Shown here: positions 18,301 to 27,571 of the stretch, in pieces
Numbering within the stretch: the first letter of the stretch is position 1
How the letters are laid out: every line of letters starts with the position of its first letter
NCBI GenBank assembly: GCA_963697285.1
Contig: CAVONI010000002.1
Location: forward strand, 496,001 to 560,000
DNA: 64,000 nucleotides
Direction: 5' to 3'
DNA from: JAEUQQ01 sp963697285
GTDB lineage: Bacteria > Acidobacteriota > Vicinamibacteria > Vicinamibacterales > JAFNAJ01
Notes under the pieces: generated by a model
Database searches by the model: none
Seen by the model: only the letters and a program-made list of their open reading frames with translations
Told to the model about the DNA's origin: nothing
Translations under genes and position numbers: made by a program

Positions 18301-20325
18301 ATGCCAGCTCGCGCGGATCGCCCGGGCACGGGCACGAGTCCCCGTCTTTCGACCTCAGCTCCCTCGCGCATTGCCCTCCTGGGCAACCCCAACACCGGCA
18401 AGACGACCCTCTTCAACCGCCTCTGCGGCGCAAGAGCCAAGACCTCGAACTTCCCCGGGACCACGACGAACGTCCGCTACGGCCGGATGGCCTTCGATGC
18501 CACGACGGCCGCCGAGGTGGTCGATCTGCCGGGTCTCTACGAGTTGCACCTCGAGGTGGCTGAATCGCGCCTGTGCCGCGACGTGCTGGCCGGCGCAGGC
18601 CCCTACCGGGCGCCGGACGCCGTCGTCGTCGTCGTGGATGCCTGCAACCTGACGCGGAACCTGGTGCTGGCCGGTGAAATCCTCGCAAGCGGCCTGCCGA
18701 CGGTCGTCGCCCTGAACATGGTCGATCTCGCCCAGCGCCGCGGACTGACGCTCGACACGGCGGCCCTGTCGCAGGATCTCGGTTGCCCGGTCGTCGCGAT
18801 GGTGGCGCGCAAGGGCATCGGCATCGAGGCGCTTCAGGCCGCGCTGATGGTCCAGGTGGCGTCGGATCCCCTCGCACCGTCGACGGCCGCGATGCCCCCG
18901 CCCCTGAACGCAAGCGTCGAAGACCTGACGCTGTGGGCCGACCAGCTGGTCGAGCGCAACGTGGGGGGCGCCTCAGCGGTCGGCGGCCCAGCGGACACGT
19001 TCACCGAGCGGCTCGATGCGGCGTTCACGCATCCGGTGGCAGGGATCGCGCTCTTCGTGCTGGTGATGGGCGGGATGTTCTACACCCTGTTCGCGCTCGC
19101 GGCGCTCCCGATGGACCTCATCGAGGCCACCTTCGCCGAACTCGGCACCGTCGTCGGACGCATCCTGCCGCCGGGCGCCGTTCACGATCTCGTGGCTGAC
19201 GGCATCATCGGCGGGATCGCGGGCACCGTGGTGTTCCTCCCGCAGATCTGCCTGCTGTTCTTCCTCATCAGCCTGCTCGAAGACACGGGCTACCTGGCCC
19301 GCGCGGCGTTCGTGATGGATCGCCTGCTGTACCGGTTCGGCCTGCCGGGGCACGCGTTCGTCCCGCTCCTGACAGCCCATGCGTGCGCGCTGCCGGGCAT
19401 CATGTCGGCGCGGCTGATTCCCGATCCACGCGATCGCCTCGCGACGATCCTCGCGGCCCCGATGATGAGTTGTTCGGCCCGGCTTCCCGTGTACGTCCTG
19501 CTCACGAGCATGCTGTTCGTCGATCGCCCCGTGCTAGCCGGACTGGCGTTCGCGGGGTGCTACCTGCTCGGCGCGTCGATGGGGCTGGCCACGGCGTTCG
19601 TGTTCGGACGCACCATCATCAAGGGCCGCGCCCGGCCGATGGTGCTCGAGCTGCCGTCGTACAAGGCGCCGTCGTTCACCAATGCCCTGCTGGCCGCCAA
19701 GGACCAGGGATTCGCGTTCCTGCGCACGGCCGGCACCGTCATCATGGCCATCTGCATCGTCATGTGGTGGCTCAGCGCGTATCCGAAGACCGCTGCGCCA
19801 GCCGAAGCCGGGCACCGTCGTGCGGCGGCTGCGACGGCGACAGACGCCGCCACGCGCCAGCAGTTGCTGGCCGAAGCCGCCGCCATCGAAGGCCGCGCCA
19901 CGCAGGCCGGCTCGTTCGCGGGATCGATCGGGCGCACCCTGCAACCCGTGTTCGCGCCACTCGGTTACGACTGGCAGCTCACCGTGGGCGTGATGACGAG
20001 CTTCCTGGCCCGCGAGGTGTTCGTCTCGACCCTCTCGGTCCTGGTCGGGGCCGGTGGAAGCGATGACGTCGCCGATGTCGGCGTGCTCGGCCGCATCCGG
20101 ACCGCCACGCGCGACGATGGACGGCCGCTCTTCACGCAGGCGACCAGCGCCAGCCTGCTCGTCTTCTTCGTGCTGGCGATGCAATGCCTGCCGACGCTCG
20201 CCGTCACCCGCCGCGAGACGGGGAGCACGCGCTGGGCAGCCCTGCAACTGGCCTACATGTCGACGCTGGCGTACGTGATGGCCTTCTTCACGTTCCAGGG
20301 CCTGCACTTCCTCGGGATCGAGTAG
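18301..20325 (+). CDS. feoB: ferrous iron transporter FeoB
   Basis: A 674-residue inner-membrane Fe(II) transporter. The N-terminal G domain has G1 GNPNTGKT (28-35), G2 FPGTTTN (51-57), G3 DLPG (75-78) and G4 NMVD (139-142). A helical linker follows, then two Gate domains: the first near residue 360 contains the HACALPGIMSAR segment with the conserved Cys and Pro-Gly, and the second near 560 contains FLAREVFVSTL. About eight to ten membrane helices span 250-674. The ATG at 18301 sits just after the feoA stop; further upstream in-frame codons lie inside feoA and were rejected. Operon feoA-feoB-small Cys-rich partner. Confidence 0.96.
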   Translation: MPARADRPGTGTSPRLSTSAPSRIALLGNPNTGKTTLFNRLCGARAKTSNFPGTTTNVRYGRMAFDATTAAEVVDLPGLYELHLEVAESRLCRDVLAGAGPYRAPDAVVVVVDACNLTRNLVLAGEILASGLPTVVALNMVDLAQRRGLTLDTAALSQDLGCPVVAMVARKGIGIEALQAALMVQVASDPLAPSTAAMPPPLNASVEDLTLWADQLVERNVGGASAVGGPADTFTERLDAAFTHPVAGIALFVLVMGGMFYTLFALAALPMDLIEATFAELGTVVGRILPPGAVHDLVADGIIGGIAGTVVFLPQICLLFFLISLLEDTGYLARAAFVMDRLLYRFGLPGHAFVPLLTAHACALPGIMSARLIPDPRDRLATILAAPMMSCSARLPVYVLLTSMLFVDRPVLAGLAFAGCYLLGASMGLATAFVFGRTIIKGRARPMVLELPSYKAPSFTNALLAAKDQGFAFLRTAGTVIMAICIVMWWLSAYPKTAAPAEAGHRRAAAATATDAATRQQLLAEAAAIEGRATQAGSFAGSIGRTLQPVFAPLGYDWQLTVGVMTSFLAREVFVSTLSVLVGAGGSDDVADVGVLGRIRTATRDDGRPLFTQATSASLLVFFVLAMQCLPTLAVTRRETGSTRWAALQLAYMSTLAYVMAFFTFQGLHFLGIE

Positions 20326-20328
20326 CGC

Positions 20329-20556
20329 ATGCTGGCCACATGGCAGGACGTGCTCGTATCGATGGCCGCGGTCGCGGCCGCGGTCGTGGTGCTGCGCCCG
20401 CTGATACCCGCCCGGTGGCTGGGCAGGAAGGCCAGTTCGTCGAGCGGCTGTCCGTCGTGTGCCGCGGGGAACGCCTGCGCGGCGGTGCGGCCCGTGTCGG
20501 CATCGTCCACGCCCGTCATCCAGATCCAGCGTCCCCAGTCGCCACGTCGCTCGTGA
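20329..20556 (+). CDS. FeoB-associated Cys-rich membrane protein
   Basis: A 75-residue protein starting three bases after feoB. It has one hydrophobic N-terminal helix (about residues 5-26), a short basic stretch and a Cys cluster CPSCAAGNAC with Cys41, Cys44 and Cys50. This matches in size, layout and position the small FeoB-associated Cys-rich proteins (FeoC-like position, but a different family from the winged-helix FeoC). The cysteines may bind iron or sense redox state. The tail after residue 52 is low-complexity and may vary. Assignment rests on context and composition. Confidence 0.7.
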   Translation: MLATWQDVLVSMAAVAAAVVVLRPLIPARWLGRKASSSSGCPSCAAGNACAAVRPVSASSTPVIQIQRPQSPRRS

Positions 20557-20734
20557 CGCCACCGACGCCGCGGCATGACACGTCCGTCGTGATCGTGTCT
20601 GCAATCGGTCGTGCGGATGGTGGACGATCTACAATCGCTGCTGCAACAGTTGACGTTCCCCGGTGAGAGCCGCGCACGCGAGTTGGCGCAGGCGGACGTC
20701 TGGCGCGAATCCTGACGTGGAGCAGGCTGCCCTG

Positions 20735-21979
20735 ATGAAGATCCCGATTACTCTTTCAGCCGCGAGCGTGCTGGCGCTTGCGATGGGCCTCACGATGCAT
20801 GGACAGACCGGCGCCAACGCGCTCGAGAAGGCGCGTGCGCTCATGAAGCAGGCGCCGCTCGTCGACGGACACAACGACCTGCCGTGGGCGATGCGCGAGA
20901 ACGCCCGTTACGACTTCGACAAGCTCGACATCAGGCAGTCTCAACCCAGGCTGCACACCGACATCCCGAAGATCAAGGCGGGGCAGCTCGGCGCCCAGTT
21001 CTGGTCGGTCTACGTGCCCTCGACCCTGCAGGGCACGACCGCGGTGACGGCAACGCTCGAGCAGATCGACACCGTGTACCAGCTCGCGCGCCGCTATCCC
21101 GACGTGTTCGAGGTCGCCCGCACCGCCGACGACATCGAGCGGATCTTCAAGAGCGGCAAGGTCGCGTCGCTGATCGGGATGGAGGGCGGCCATTCGATCG
21201 ACGGATCACTCCAGGCCCTGCGGATGATGTACCGCCTCGGCGCACGCTACATGACGCTGACGCACAGCCTCAACGTCCCGTGGGCCGACTCGGCCACCGA
21301 CGAGCCCAGGGCAGGCGGGCTCACGCCCTTCGGCGAAACGGTCGTCAGGGAGATGAACTACCTGGGGATGCTCGTCGATCTCTCGCACGTGTCGCCCGAC
21401 ACGATGCGGGACGCGATTCGAGTCAGCGAGGCGCCGGTGATCTTCTCGCACTCGTCGGCCAAGGCACTGTGCAGGGTCCCGCGCAACGTGCCAGACGAGG
21501 TCCTGGCGTTGCTGCCGAAGAACGGCGGTGTGGTGATGGTGACGTTCGTGCCGGGCTTCGTGTCACAGGCCATCGCCGACTGGAACGCGACGGTGCGTGA
21601 TCAACGCGCGAAGTGGCAGGACGAGATCGCCGACGAGGCCGCGCGCAAGGACGCCGAGGCGGCCTGGCGGAGGGCGAACCCCGAGCCGAAGGCGACGATT
21701 GCCACGGTGGCCGACCACATCGATCACATTCGCAAGGTGGCGGGGATCGATCACGTGGGCATCGGCGGCGACTTCGACGGCATCGACTACGGTCCTGACG
21801 GGCTCGAGAACGTGTCCAAGTACCCGGAACTGGTGGCTGAACTGATCCGCCGCGGCTACGCGGACGAGGACGTGAAGAAGGTGATCGGCCTCAACACGAT
21901 TCGCGTGCTGCGGCAGGCCGAGCAGGTCGCCGCACGCATCCAGACGCAGCGCGCGCCATCGGTGGCGACGATGAAGTAG
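20735..21979 (+). CDS. exported M19 membrane-dipeptidase-family protein
   Basis: A 414-residue renal-dipeptidase-like zinc hydrolase. A signal peptide occupies about 1-24 (MKIPITLSAASVLALA...). Metal ligands are in place: His46 and Asp48 (DGHND), bridging Glu150 (GMEGGHS), His218 (LSHVS) and His239 (FSHSS). A late GIGGDFDGIDYG segment is typical of the family. It hydrolyses dipeptides in the periplasm. I chose ATG 20735 for the signal peptide and the GGAG 12 bases upstream; a start at 20663 would add 24 non-signal residues. A possible TACAAT box at 20630-20635 lies upstream. It converges on the TonB receptor gene. Confidence 0.92.
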   Translation: MKIPITLSAASVLALAMGLTMHGQTGANALEKARALMKQAPLVDGHNDLPWAMRENARYDFDKLDIRQSQPRLHTDIPKIKAGQLGAQFWSVYVPSTLQGTTAVTATLEQIDTVYQLARRYPDVFEVARTADDIERIFKSGKVASLIGMEGGHSIDGSLQALRMMYRLGARYMTLTHSLNVPWADSATDEPRAGGLTPFGETVVREMNYLGMLVDLSHVSPDTMRDAIRVSEAPVIFSHSSAKALCRVPRNVPDEVLALLPKNGGVVMVTFVPGFVSQAIADWNATVRDQRAKWQDEIADEAARKDAEAAWRRANPEPKATIATVADHIDHIRKVAGIDHVGIGGDFDGIDYGPDGLENVSKYPELVAELIRRGYADEDVKKVIGLNTIRVLRQAEQVAARIQTQRAPSVATMK

Positions 21980-21996
21980 GGCGCCCGTAGCCCGCC

Positions 21997-24231
21997 TTAG
22001 AACCTCACCCCGTAGATCACCTTGAAGTTGCGCCCCATCTCGGGCACGTGGTCCTTGATGAACGACAGGTGGTTCCTGTACAGCTCGTTCGTGGCGTTGT
22101 CGAGGCGCGCGGTGAAGGTGTGGAGTACCGAACCGCGCGCGACCGAGTACGACGCGAAGAACTTCGCCAGGCCGTAGCCGTCGGTCTCGGTCTCGTCGCC
22201 GTAGACACGATCCTGCTTCGACACGACCGACACGCTGCCGCCGACCTGGAAGGCGTTCCTCTGGTAACGCAGGCCGCCACCGAACCGCGAGGGCGGGATG
22301 CGTGGCAGGGGATCGCCAGAGTCCTTGAGCTGGCCTCGCACGAGATCGAACGACACCTCGGCCGTCAACCCTGCTGCCACCTCGAAGTCGGCGTGCGCCT
22401 CGAGGCCCTTCAGCACGCTGTCGGCGCCCGTGAAGACGACGTAGGGGAACTCGCCGTGATCGTGGCCCCCGTCATCTTCCCCGGCATCCTCGCCACGCTC
22501 GTAGTGGTCGTGGAACTCCTCCTCGGACACCGGCAACCTGAAAACGAAGTCCTCGATGTCGTTGCGGAAGAACGAGACCTCGCCAGACAGCCGCCGCAGG
22601 CGCCAGCGGAACGACAGGTCGACGCCGAGTGCCTTCTCCGACTCCAGCTGATCGTTGCCAATCTCGAACGCGAAGTTCCCCGGATGCGGCCCGTAGAAGT
22701 ACAGCTCCTCGAGTGCCGGGTTGCGGGCAGACCGGGCGACGCTGGCGGCGATGGTCGTGTTGTGGGTCGGGCGCAGCAGAAGCCCCACCGAACCCGAGAA
22801 GTTGTCGAAGTCGCGTGCGAGCAACCCGCCGTCGGGCTCGAATGACGCGCGGTCGTACCGTCCGCCGAACTGCACCGTGGCATGCGCCCAGGTCAGCTCC
22901 TCGTAGGCGAAGAGGGCGAAACCGGCCTGATCAACGGGGGGCGACAGCGCTTCGTCGCCGATCGCCTCGAAGGCCCGTCGCATCGCCCACGCGCCGACCG
23001 TGCCCTTGAGACGACCGACCGCACGGTGGCCAGCCAGCACGTCGAACTCGACGCTGTCGTTCTTGAACTGTGTTTCGGGTGTACCGCCCAGTACCTCGTC
23101 GTGCCGGTAGCGCCGATAGGCGAACGAGCCCCGCACGGAATCGAGTGCGCCACCGAGTTCGCGGGCTTCACCGCGCAGGTTGACCGAGTGCCGTCGCGGT
23201 GTGAGCTCGACCTGGCCGTCTTCGACGAACGGGATGCCGTACCGCGTGTCATCGTACTGGTAGCTGGCGCCGAGGTAGCCCTTGTCGGTCGTGTACGCCA
23301 GGCCGACGTTGCCGATGGCAGAGCGCGATTGGCTGTTCTCGACGCGGAAGTCTGGCGTGCGCACGTCGCCAGCGCTTCGCGCACTGCCACCGACGTTCAG
23401 CGCCCACTGCCCGTTGCCCACGGTGAGCTCGGCCGCAGCGCCGCCCTCGGTCGCTCCCGTTCCGATGTCGAACTGCGCCGTCCCGCTCGTGCCGTCCGTA
23501 CTGTGGGTCGGAATGAGTTCGGTAATGACGTTCACCAGTCCGCCAATGGCGTTGGCGCCGTAGAGCAGGGTAGCGGGGCCGCGCACGACCTCGAGCGTCG
23601 CCGCCGCAGCCGGGTTCGCGGCCACGCCGTGGTCGCCCGACTGGCTCGACAGGTCGCCGGTGCGCGCGCCGTCTTCGAGGATGAGCACCCGATCGCCGTC
23701 GAGGCCGCGGATGACGGGTCGCGACGGCCCGGGGCCGAACGACCGCTCCGCAATGCCCGGCTGCGTCGACAGGGTCGCCCCGAGCGTGCCCTCGAGCTGC
23801 AGCGACAGATCCTGCCCCGCCAGCACCGACGTGGGCTGATACGTCTCGAACTGGTTGCGTGACGTCGGAGCCACCGACACCACCTCGGTGTAGTGCAACG
23901 CCGGGGTCAAGGCGATGTCACCGGTATCGACGACGGCCCCTGCCGCGACCGTGAACTCGGTCCGCGAAGGCGCGAACCCGGTCACGTTGACGACCAGGTG
24001 GTAGGCACCCGGTGCGAGGCCGTCGATCCCGAACCGTCCGGCAGCATCGGACACCGAGGCCTTGTTGAGTTCCTCAACCAGGGCGACCGCGCCGCTGACA
24101 GGCGCTTTCGTCGTGGCGTTGACGATGCGACCGCGGTACGAGGCGGTGGCCTGCGCGAAGACGACCGAAGCGGCAACGAGCAGGCCGACGACCGCCAGCA
24201 ACGGAATACGGGCAGTTTGGCGCGAGATCAT
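21997..24231 (-). CDS. TonB-dependent receptor, probable zinc/metal uptake (ZnuD-like)
   Basis: A 744-residue outer-membrane receptor. Signal peptide about 1-27 (ending VVFAQ), carboxypeptidase-regulatory-like domain about 30-110 (VSGAVALVEE), plug domain about 125-270 (GLDGDRVLILEDGARTGD) and a 22-strand barrel to the C-terminal Phe. An extracellular loop at about residues 570-594 is rich in His, Asp and Glu (HDHYERGEDAGEDDGGHDHG), as in zinc receptors such as ZnuD; this suggests divalent metal capture. The ATG at 24231 has GGAG upstream; longer upstream reading lacks a signal peptide at its start. It lies 139 bases downstream of a small CxxCH protein gene and is probably in the same operon. 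Metal specificity is inferred. Confidence 0.85.
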   Translation of the reverse strand: MISRQTARIPLLAVVGLLVAASVVFAQATASYRGRIVNATTKAPVSGAVALVEELNKASVSDAAGRFGIDGLAPGAYHLVVNVTGFAPSRTEFTVAAGAVVDTGDIALTPALHYTEVVSVAPTSRNQFETYQPTSVLAGQDLSLQLEGTLGATLSTQPGIAERSFGPGPSRPVIRGLDGDRVLILEDGARTGDLSSQSGDHGVAANPAAAATLEVVRGPATLLYGANAIGGLVNVITELIPTHSTDGTSGTAQFDIGTGATEGGAAAELTVGNGQWALNVGGSARSAGDVRTPDFRVENSQSRSAIGNVGLAYTTDKGYLGASYQYDDTRYGIPFVEDGQVELTPRRHSVNLRGEARELGGALDSVRGSFAYRRYRHDEVLGGTPETQFKNDSVEFDVLAGHRAVGRLKGTVGAWAMRRAFEAIGDEALSPPVDQAGFALFAYEELTWAHATVQFGGRYDRASFEPDGGLLARDFDNFSGSVGLLLRPTHNTTIAASVARSARNPALEELYFYGPHPGNFAFEIGNDQLESEKALGVDLSFRWRLRRLSGEVSFFRNDIEDFVFRLPVSEEEFHDHYERGEDAGEDDGGHDHGEFPYVVFTGADSVLKGLEAHADFEVAAGLTAEVSFDLVRGQLKDSGDPLPRIPPSRFGGGLRYQRNAFQVGGSVSVVSKQDRVYGDETETDGYGLAKFFASYSVARGSVLHTFTARLDNATNELYRNHLSFIKDHVPEMGRNFKVIYGVRF

Positions 24232-24370
24232 GAACAACACTCCGGGGCGGCGACCGGCAGCGCCGCCGCGCGCGAGGCGCGGGGTCGCAGCGGCATGGCC
24301 GCACTGACACTGGACAAGAAACCGTGAGACACGTCGCGCCGAAGGGGCGCCACGAGCAGGATGCCGGGAT

Positions 24371-24733
24371 CTAAGCCAGGGCTGGAGGCGGCGAGCGCGC
24401 CGGCAGGCGGTCGGCGACCGCGAGATCACGCGGGGTCTGGTCGACCGACGCCTGGGTCGCAGGGCGGCACGTGGAGGCCGGCACGCCAGCCACCGCCACG
24501 ACCATGCGCACCTGCTGCAGGAGGTGGCACACGAGGCAGCCGGTGCCTTCGGGTACCGACCGGAGGTCGTGCGCCTCTGCGACGGTGGCCGTGCCGACCA
24601 CCCCCATGCCGCGAGGCGACAGCCGAACGGTCTCTCCCGCGACGTGCCACGCCGCGAGCGGCCCGCTCGTCAGGAAGACGAGGGCCGCAATACACCACGC
24701 GTAGCGGCGGAAGAACTGCACTGGAACTCTCAC
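24371..24733 (-). CDS. small secreted/membrane protein with CxxCH motif (DUF2946-like)
   Basis: A 120-residue protein from a GTG start at 24733, with an N-terminal hydrophobic segment (about 10-30, WCIAALVFLTSGPLAAW) and a GCLVCHLLQQV motif near residue 65. This size and layout recall small DUF2946-type proteins that sit beside metal TonB receptors, and it lies just upstream of such a receptor. A single CxxCH could bind haem or a metal; with no other haem signature, metal binding seems as likely. The start codon is uncertain. The opposite strand also has an open frame here, which I regard as a shadow. Confidence 0.5.
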   Translation of the reverse strand: MRVPVQFFRRYAWCIAALVFLTSGPLAAWHVAGETVRLSPRGMGVVGTATVAEAHDLRSVPEGTGCLVCHLLQQVRMVVAVAGVPASTCRPATQASVDQTPRDLAVADRLPARSPPPALA

Positions 24734-24758
24734 CTTAACACAGTCATTGACGGCAGGT

Positions 24759-24804
24759 CACGCAAATCCCACACCAAATCCCACGCAAATCCCCTCGCAG
24801 ATCC
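24759..24804. repeat. four tandem 11-12 bp direct repeats
   Basis: CACGCAAATCC, CACACCAAATCC, CACGCAAATCC and CCTCGCAGATCC run head to tail, 26 bases upstream of the GTG start of the small CxxCH gene. Iterated half-sites at this position could be a regulator-binding array for the metal-receptor operon, or a small tandem duplication. Confidence 0.5.
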
Positions 24805-25018
24805 TTCGGGCAGCCCCTCCTGGCTCCGACACACCGCCAGGCGGCGGCAACCTCGACCGTCTGCAGGCGACTCACGCGAGGGCGGCCTGCGGCCGATTCA
24901 CCTCATAGCCTGGACTCACCGGTGCCTAAGGCTCAGGCCTGTTCGCGCCGATGATCTCAGGGGTCGCGTGTCAGCCCCCGGCAGGTCACGCCGACGGTGC
25001 CAGTACGCGTGCGCAACC

Positions 25019-27439
25019 ATGTCTTCACCTGTGCCCCCGGCCGCGCGTCGGTATCTGCTCTCCGTCATTGTCTGTGGCGGCGCGGCGATCGTCTGGGCCA
25101 TCGCGCACCTGGTGAGTTACCCGGTCAGCCCCTGGTGGCTCGTCCTCCTCGGCCTGACGTCGTTCTCGAGCACGTTCAGCATCCGCATCCCGAACAACAC
25201 CACCACCATCTCGGTGTCGGAGACGTTCGTCTTCCTGTGTGCGCTCCTGTACGGACCTGCACCGGCGGTGCTGATCGTCGCCACCGACGGGCTCGTCATG
25301 AGCATCTGGCGCGGATACCGCAAGCCGATCCAGATCGCCTTCAACGGCGCACAGCCGGCACTGTCGCTCCTCCTTGCATCGGGAGCCTACGCGCTGGTGG
25401 CAGGCGGCCCGATGGGATCGGGGCGGCCTGGACAGGGCGTTCAGGTCATCCCCATCGCCGTCTTCGTCACCACCTACTTCCTGCTCACCAGCGGCCTCAA
25501 CGCCATCATCGTCGCGCTCCATCGACAGGTCGCGATATGGAGCGTGTGGCGCCAGCACTTCGGATGGGTCCTGCTCAACTACCTGGGCGCGACGTCGGTG
25601 GCCACGCTCCTGGTGATCCAGAACCAGCACGAGTTCCAGATCTCCACCATCGCCATCGTGCTGCCGCTGCTGGTCATCAGCTACTTCACGTTCAAGTCGT
25701 CGCTCCAGCGGGTCGAAGACGCGAACCGGCACCTCGAAGACCTGAACACGCTCTATCTCTCGACCATCGAGACCCTGGCGATGGCCGTCGACGCCAAGGA
25801 CCAGGTCACCCACGGCCACATCCGCCGGGTGCAGGCGTACGCCGTCGGACTCGCCAAGGTCATCGGCGTGAACGACGAACGTGAACTCAAGGCCATCGAG
25901 GCTGCGGCCCTCCTGCACGATCTCGGCAAGCTCGCAATTCCCGAACACATCCTCAACAAGCCCGGGAAGCTGTCGAAGGCCGAGTTCGACAAGATGAAGA
26001 AGCACGCGAGCATCGGGGCCGACATCCTCTCGGCGATCGACTTCCCGTACCCGGTCGTGCCCATCGTCCGCCACCATCACGAGCGGTGGGACGGCAGCGG
26101 CTACCCCGATGGCATCAGCGGATCAGACATCCCGATTGGCGCGCGCATCCTGTCGGTCGTCGACTGCTTCGACGCGCTGACGTCGGATCGTCCATATCGC
26201 CGGGCGCTCACGGACGAGGACGCCATTGCGATGCTGCTCGCCGACCGCGGGCGGGCCTACGACCCCATCGTCGTGGATGCGTTTGCGCGCGTGTTCAGGA
26301 CGCTGGCGCCGAAGACGCTCGACCTCGGCAAGCATGCCGAGACCCTCAAGGAGATTGCCGCCGTCGCGTACGTCGAACCGCTGGCCGCACCGCCGACGGC
26401 CACGCTGGCGGCGACGGTCCACGGCGAGGGAGAGGGAGCGACCGACCCCCTGATGGTGCCGCTGCTCGAATCGATGCACGCGTTCTCGGCACAGGCGGTC
26501 CTCACCGACGCCGCCGAGGATTTCGCGCGCGTCCTGCGGGCATCGACGCCCGCGACCTTGTGCGCGTTCTTCGTGACGCAGCCCGGAGGCCTGGAACTGA
26601 CGCTGGGCCACGCCGTTGGCGACGGCGCCGCCTGCCTGCGCGGCATGCACTTCCCCATGGGCGAGAAGCTCTCGGGATGGGTGGGTGCAACGCACCGGAC
26701 GGTCTGCAACTCGGATCCCTCGCTCGACTTCGTCGACCTCTCGCCGGCGCCCGAAGGGCTGCAGAGCTGCCTGAGCGTGCCCCTGCTGGCGGCAGACGGC
26801 CTGGTGGGCGTCCTCTCGCTGTACGCCCCTGAGCGCAGCGCGTTCAACGATCAACACCGTCGAACGGTCGAACGATCGGCGCGTCCCCTTGCGCACATGA
26901 TCCGTGGGGTGCTCGAGTTCGAACGCGTCCAGGAAGCGACGGCGCAGAGCGCCCTGGCGGCGTTGCCCATGCTCTCGGCCGCCACCAGCGGGCCCGAGTT
27001 CTGCACCACGCCGACGGCGGTGATCTCGTTCAGCGTGGTGGCCACCAGCGGGGCCGTAGTGCCCGATGTCGTCGTGGCCCGTGCCGCAGCGGCCCTGAGG
27101 CGTGACTTGCGCGTCGCCGACTTCCTGTATCGTGATGGGGTGGCGGGTCTGCTCGCGGTGTTGCCCCACGTCGATCGACGGGGGGCAACCGCACTGGCTG
27201 CACGCGCGTGCGAGCGGGTGGCGGCAAGCCTGGCATCGCAAGCCGGCGAGGTCGGCGCCTGTTCGGTCGTGACGGGCGTGGCGACATCACCCGGCGACGG
27301 GATCGATCTCGACCTGGTGATGCAGGCAGCGCGCAACCGAGCAGCCGCGCCGACGCGAGATGAAGATGCGGACGTGGCGCGCATGCGGCAGCCACTCCTG
27401 TTCGACCTTAATGCCAGCGCCTGGGTCGACGTCGCCTGA
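25019..27439 (+). CDS. membrane HD-GYP phosphodiesterase with GAF and degenerate GGDEF-like tail
   Basis: An 806-residue sensor protein. Residues about 10-235 carry some seven or eight membrane helices (an integral-membrane sensory domain). The HD-GYP domain (about 255-440) has HDLGK with His300-Asp301, HHHERWDGSGYP around 350-362 and DCFDALTSDRPYR, all needed for cyclic-di-GMP hydrolysis. A GAF domain lies at about 485-640. The last 150 residues align by eye to a GGDEF fold (RVADFLYRDGVAGLLAVLP), but the signature loop reads RDGVA instead of GGDEF, so synthase activity should be absent. I chose ATG 25019; upstream reading is not protein-like. The next gene encodes a second HD-GYP protein. 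Confidence 0.88.
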   Translation: MSSPVPPAARRYLLSVIVCGGAAIVWAIAHLVSYPVSPWWLVLLGLTSFSSTFSIRIPNNTTTISVSETFVFLCALLYGPAPAVLIVATDGLVMSIWRGYRKPIQIAFNGAQPALSLLLASGAYALVAGGPMGSGRPGQGVQVIPIAVFVTTYFLLTSGLNAIIVALHRQVAIWSVWRQHFGWVLLNYLGATSVATLLVIQNQHEFQISTIAIVLPLLVISYFTFKSSLQRVEDANRHLEDLNTLYLSTIETLAMAVDAKDQVTHGHIRRVQAYAVGLAKVIGVNDERELKAIEAAALLHDLGKLAIPEHILNKPGKLSKAEFDKMKKHASIGADILSAIDFPYPVVPIVRHHHERWDGSGYPDGISGSDIPIGARILSVVDCFDALTSDRPYRRALTDEDAIAMLLADRGRAYDPIVVDAFARVFRTLAPKTLDLGKHAETLKEIAAVAYVEPLAAPPTATLAATVHGEGEGATDPLMVPLLESMHAFSAQAVLTDAAEDFARVLRASTPATLCAFFVTQPGGLELTLGHAVGDGAACLRGMHFPMGEKLSGWVGATHRTVCNSDPSLDFVDLSPAPEGLQSCLSVPLLAADGLVGVLSLYAPERSAFNDQHRRTVERSARPLAHMIRGVLEFERVQEATAQSALAALPMLSAATSGPEFCTTPTAVISFSVVATSGAVVPDVVVARAAAALRRDLRVADFLYRDGVAGLLAVLPHVDRRGATALAARACERVAASLASQAGEVGACSVVTGVATSPGDGIDLDLVMQAARNRAAAPTRDEDADVARMRQPLLFDLNASAWVDVA

Positions 27440-27571
27440 CGTCGGCTCCCATGTGACGCAGTCGGCGGGGTGACGTGCCCCGGCGGCGCGCGCTGCCGCT
27501 GGCGAGTTCCGCACGTGTCGCACCGCTCGCCCGGGGTGTGGCAACGGGCCATTGCGTGGTTTTCTCGATCG

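Noticed and set aside
24759..24804. CRISPR-like array
   Set aside because: Units are only 11-12 bases with no spacers and no cas genes nearby.
24524..25018. N-terminal extension of the first HD-GYP protein
   Set aside because: Sequence is low-complexity and Arg/Pro-rich, and it runs opposite to the CxxCH gene; the membrane domain begins after the ATG at 25019.
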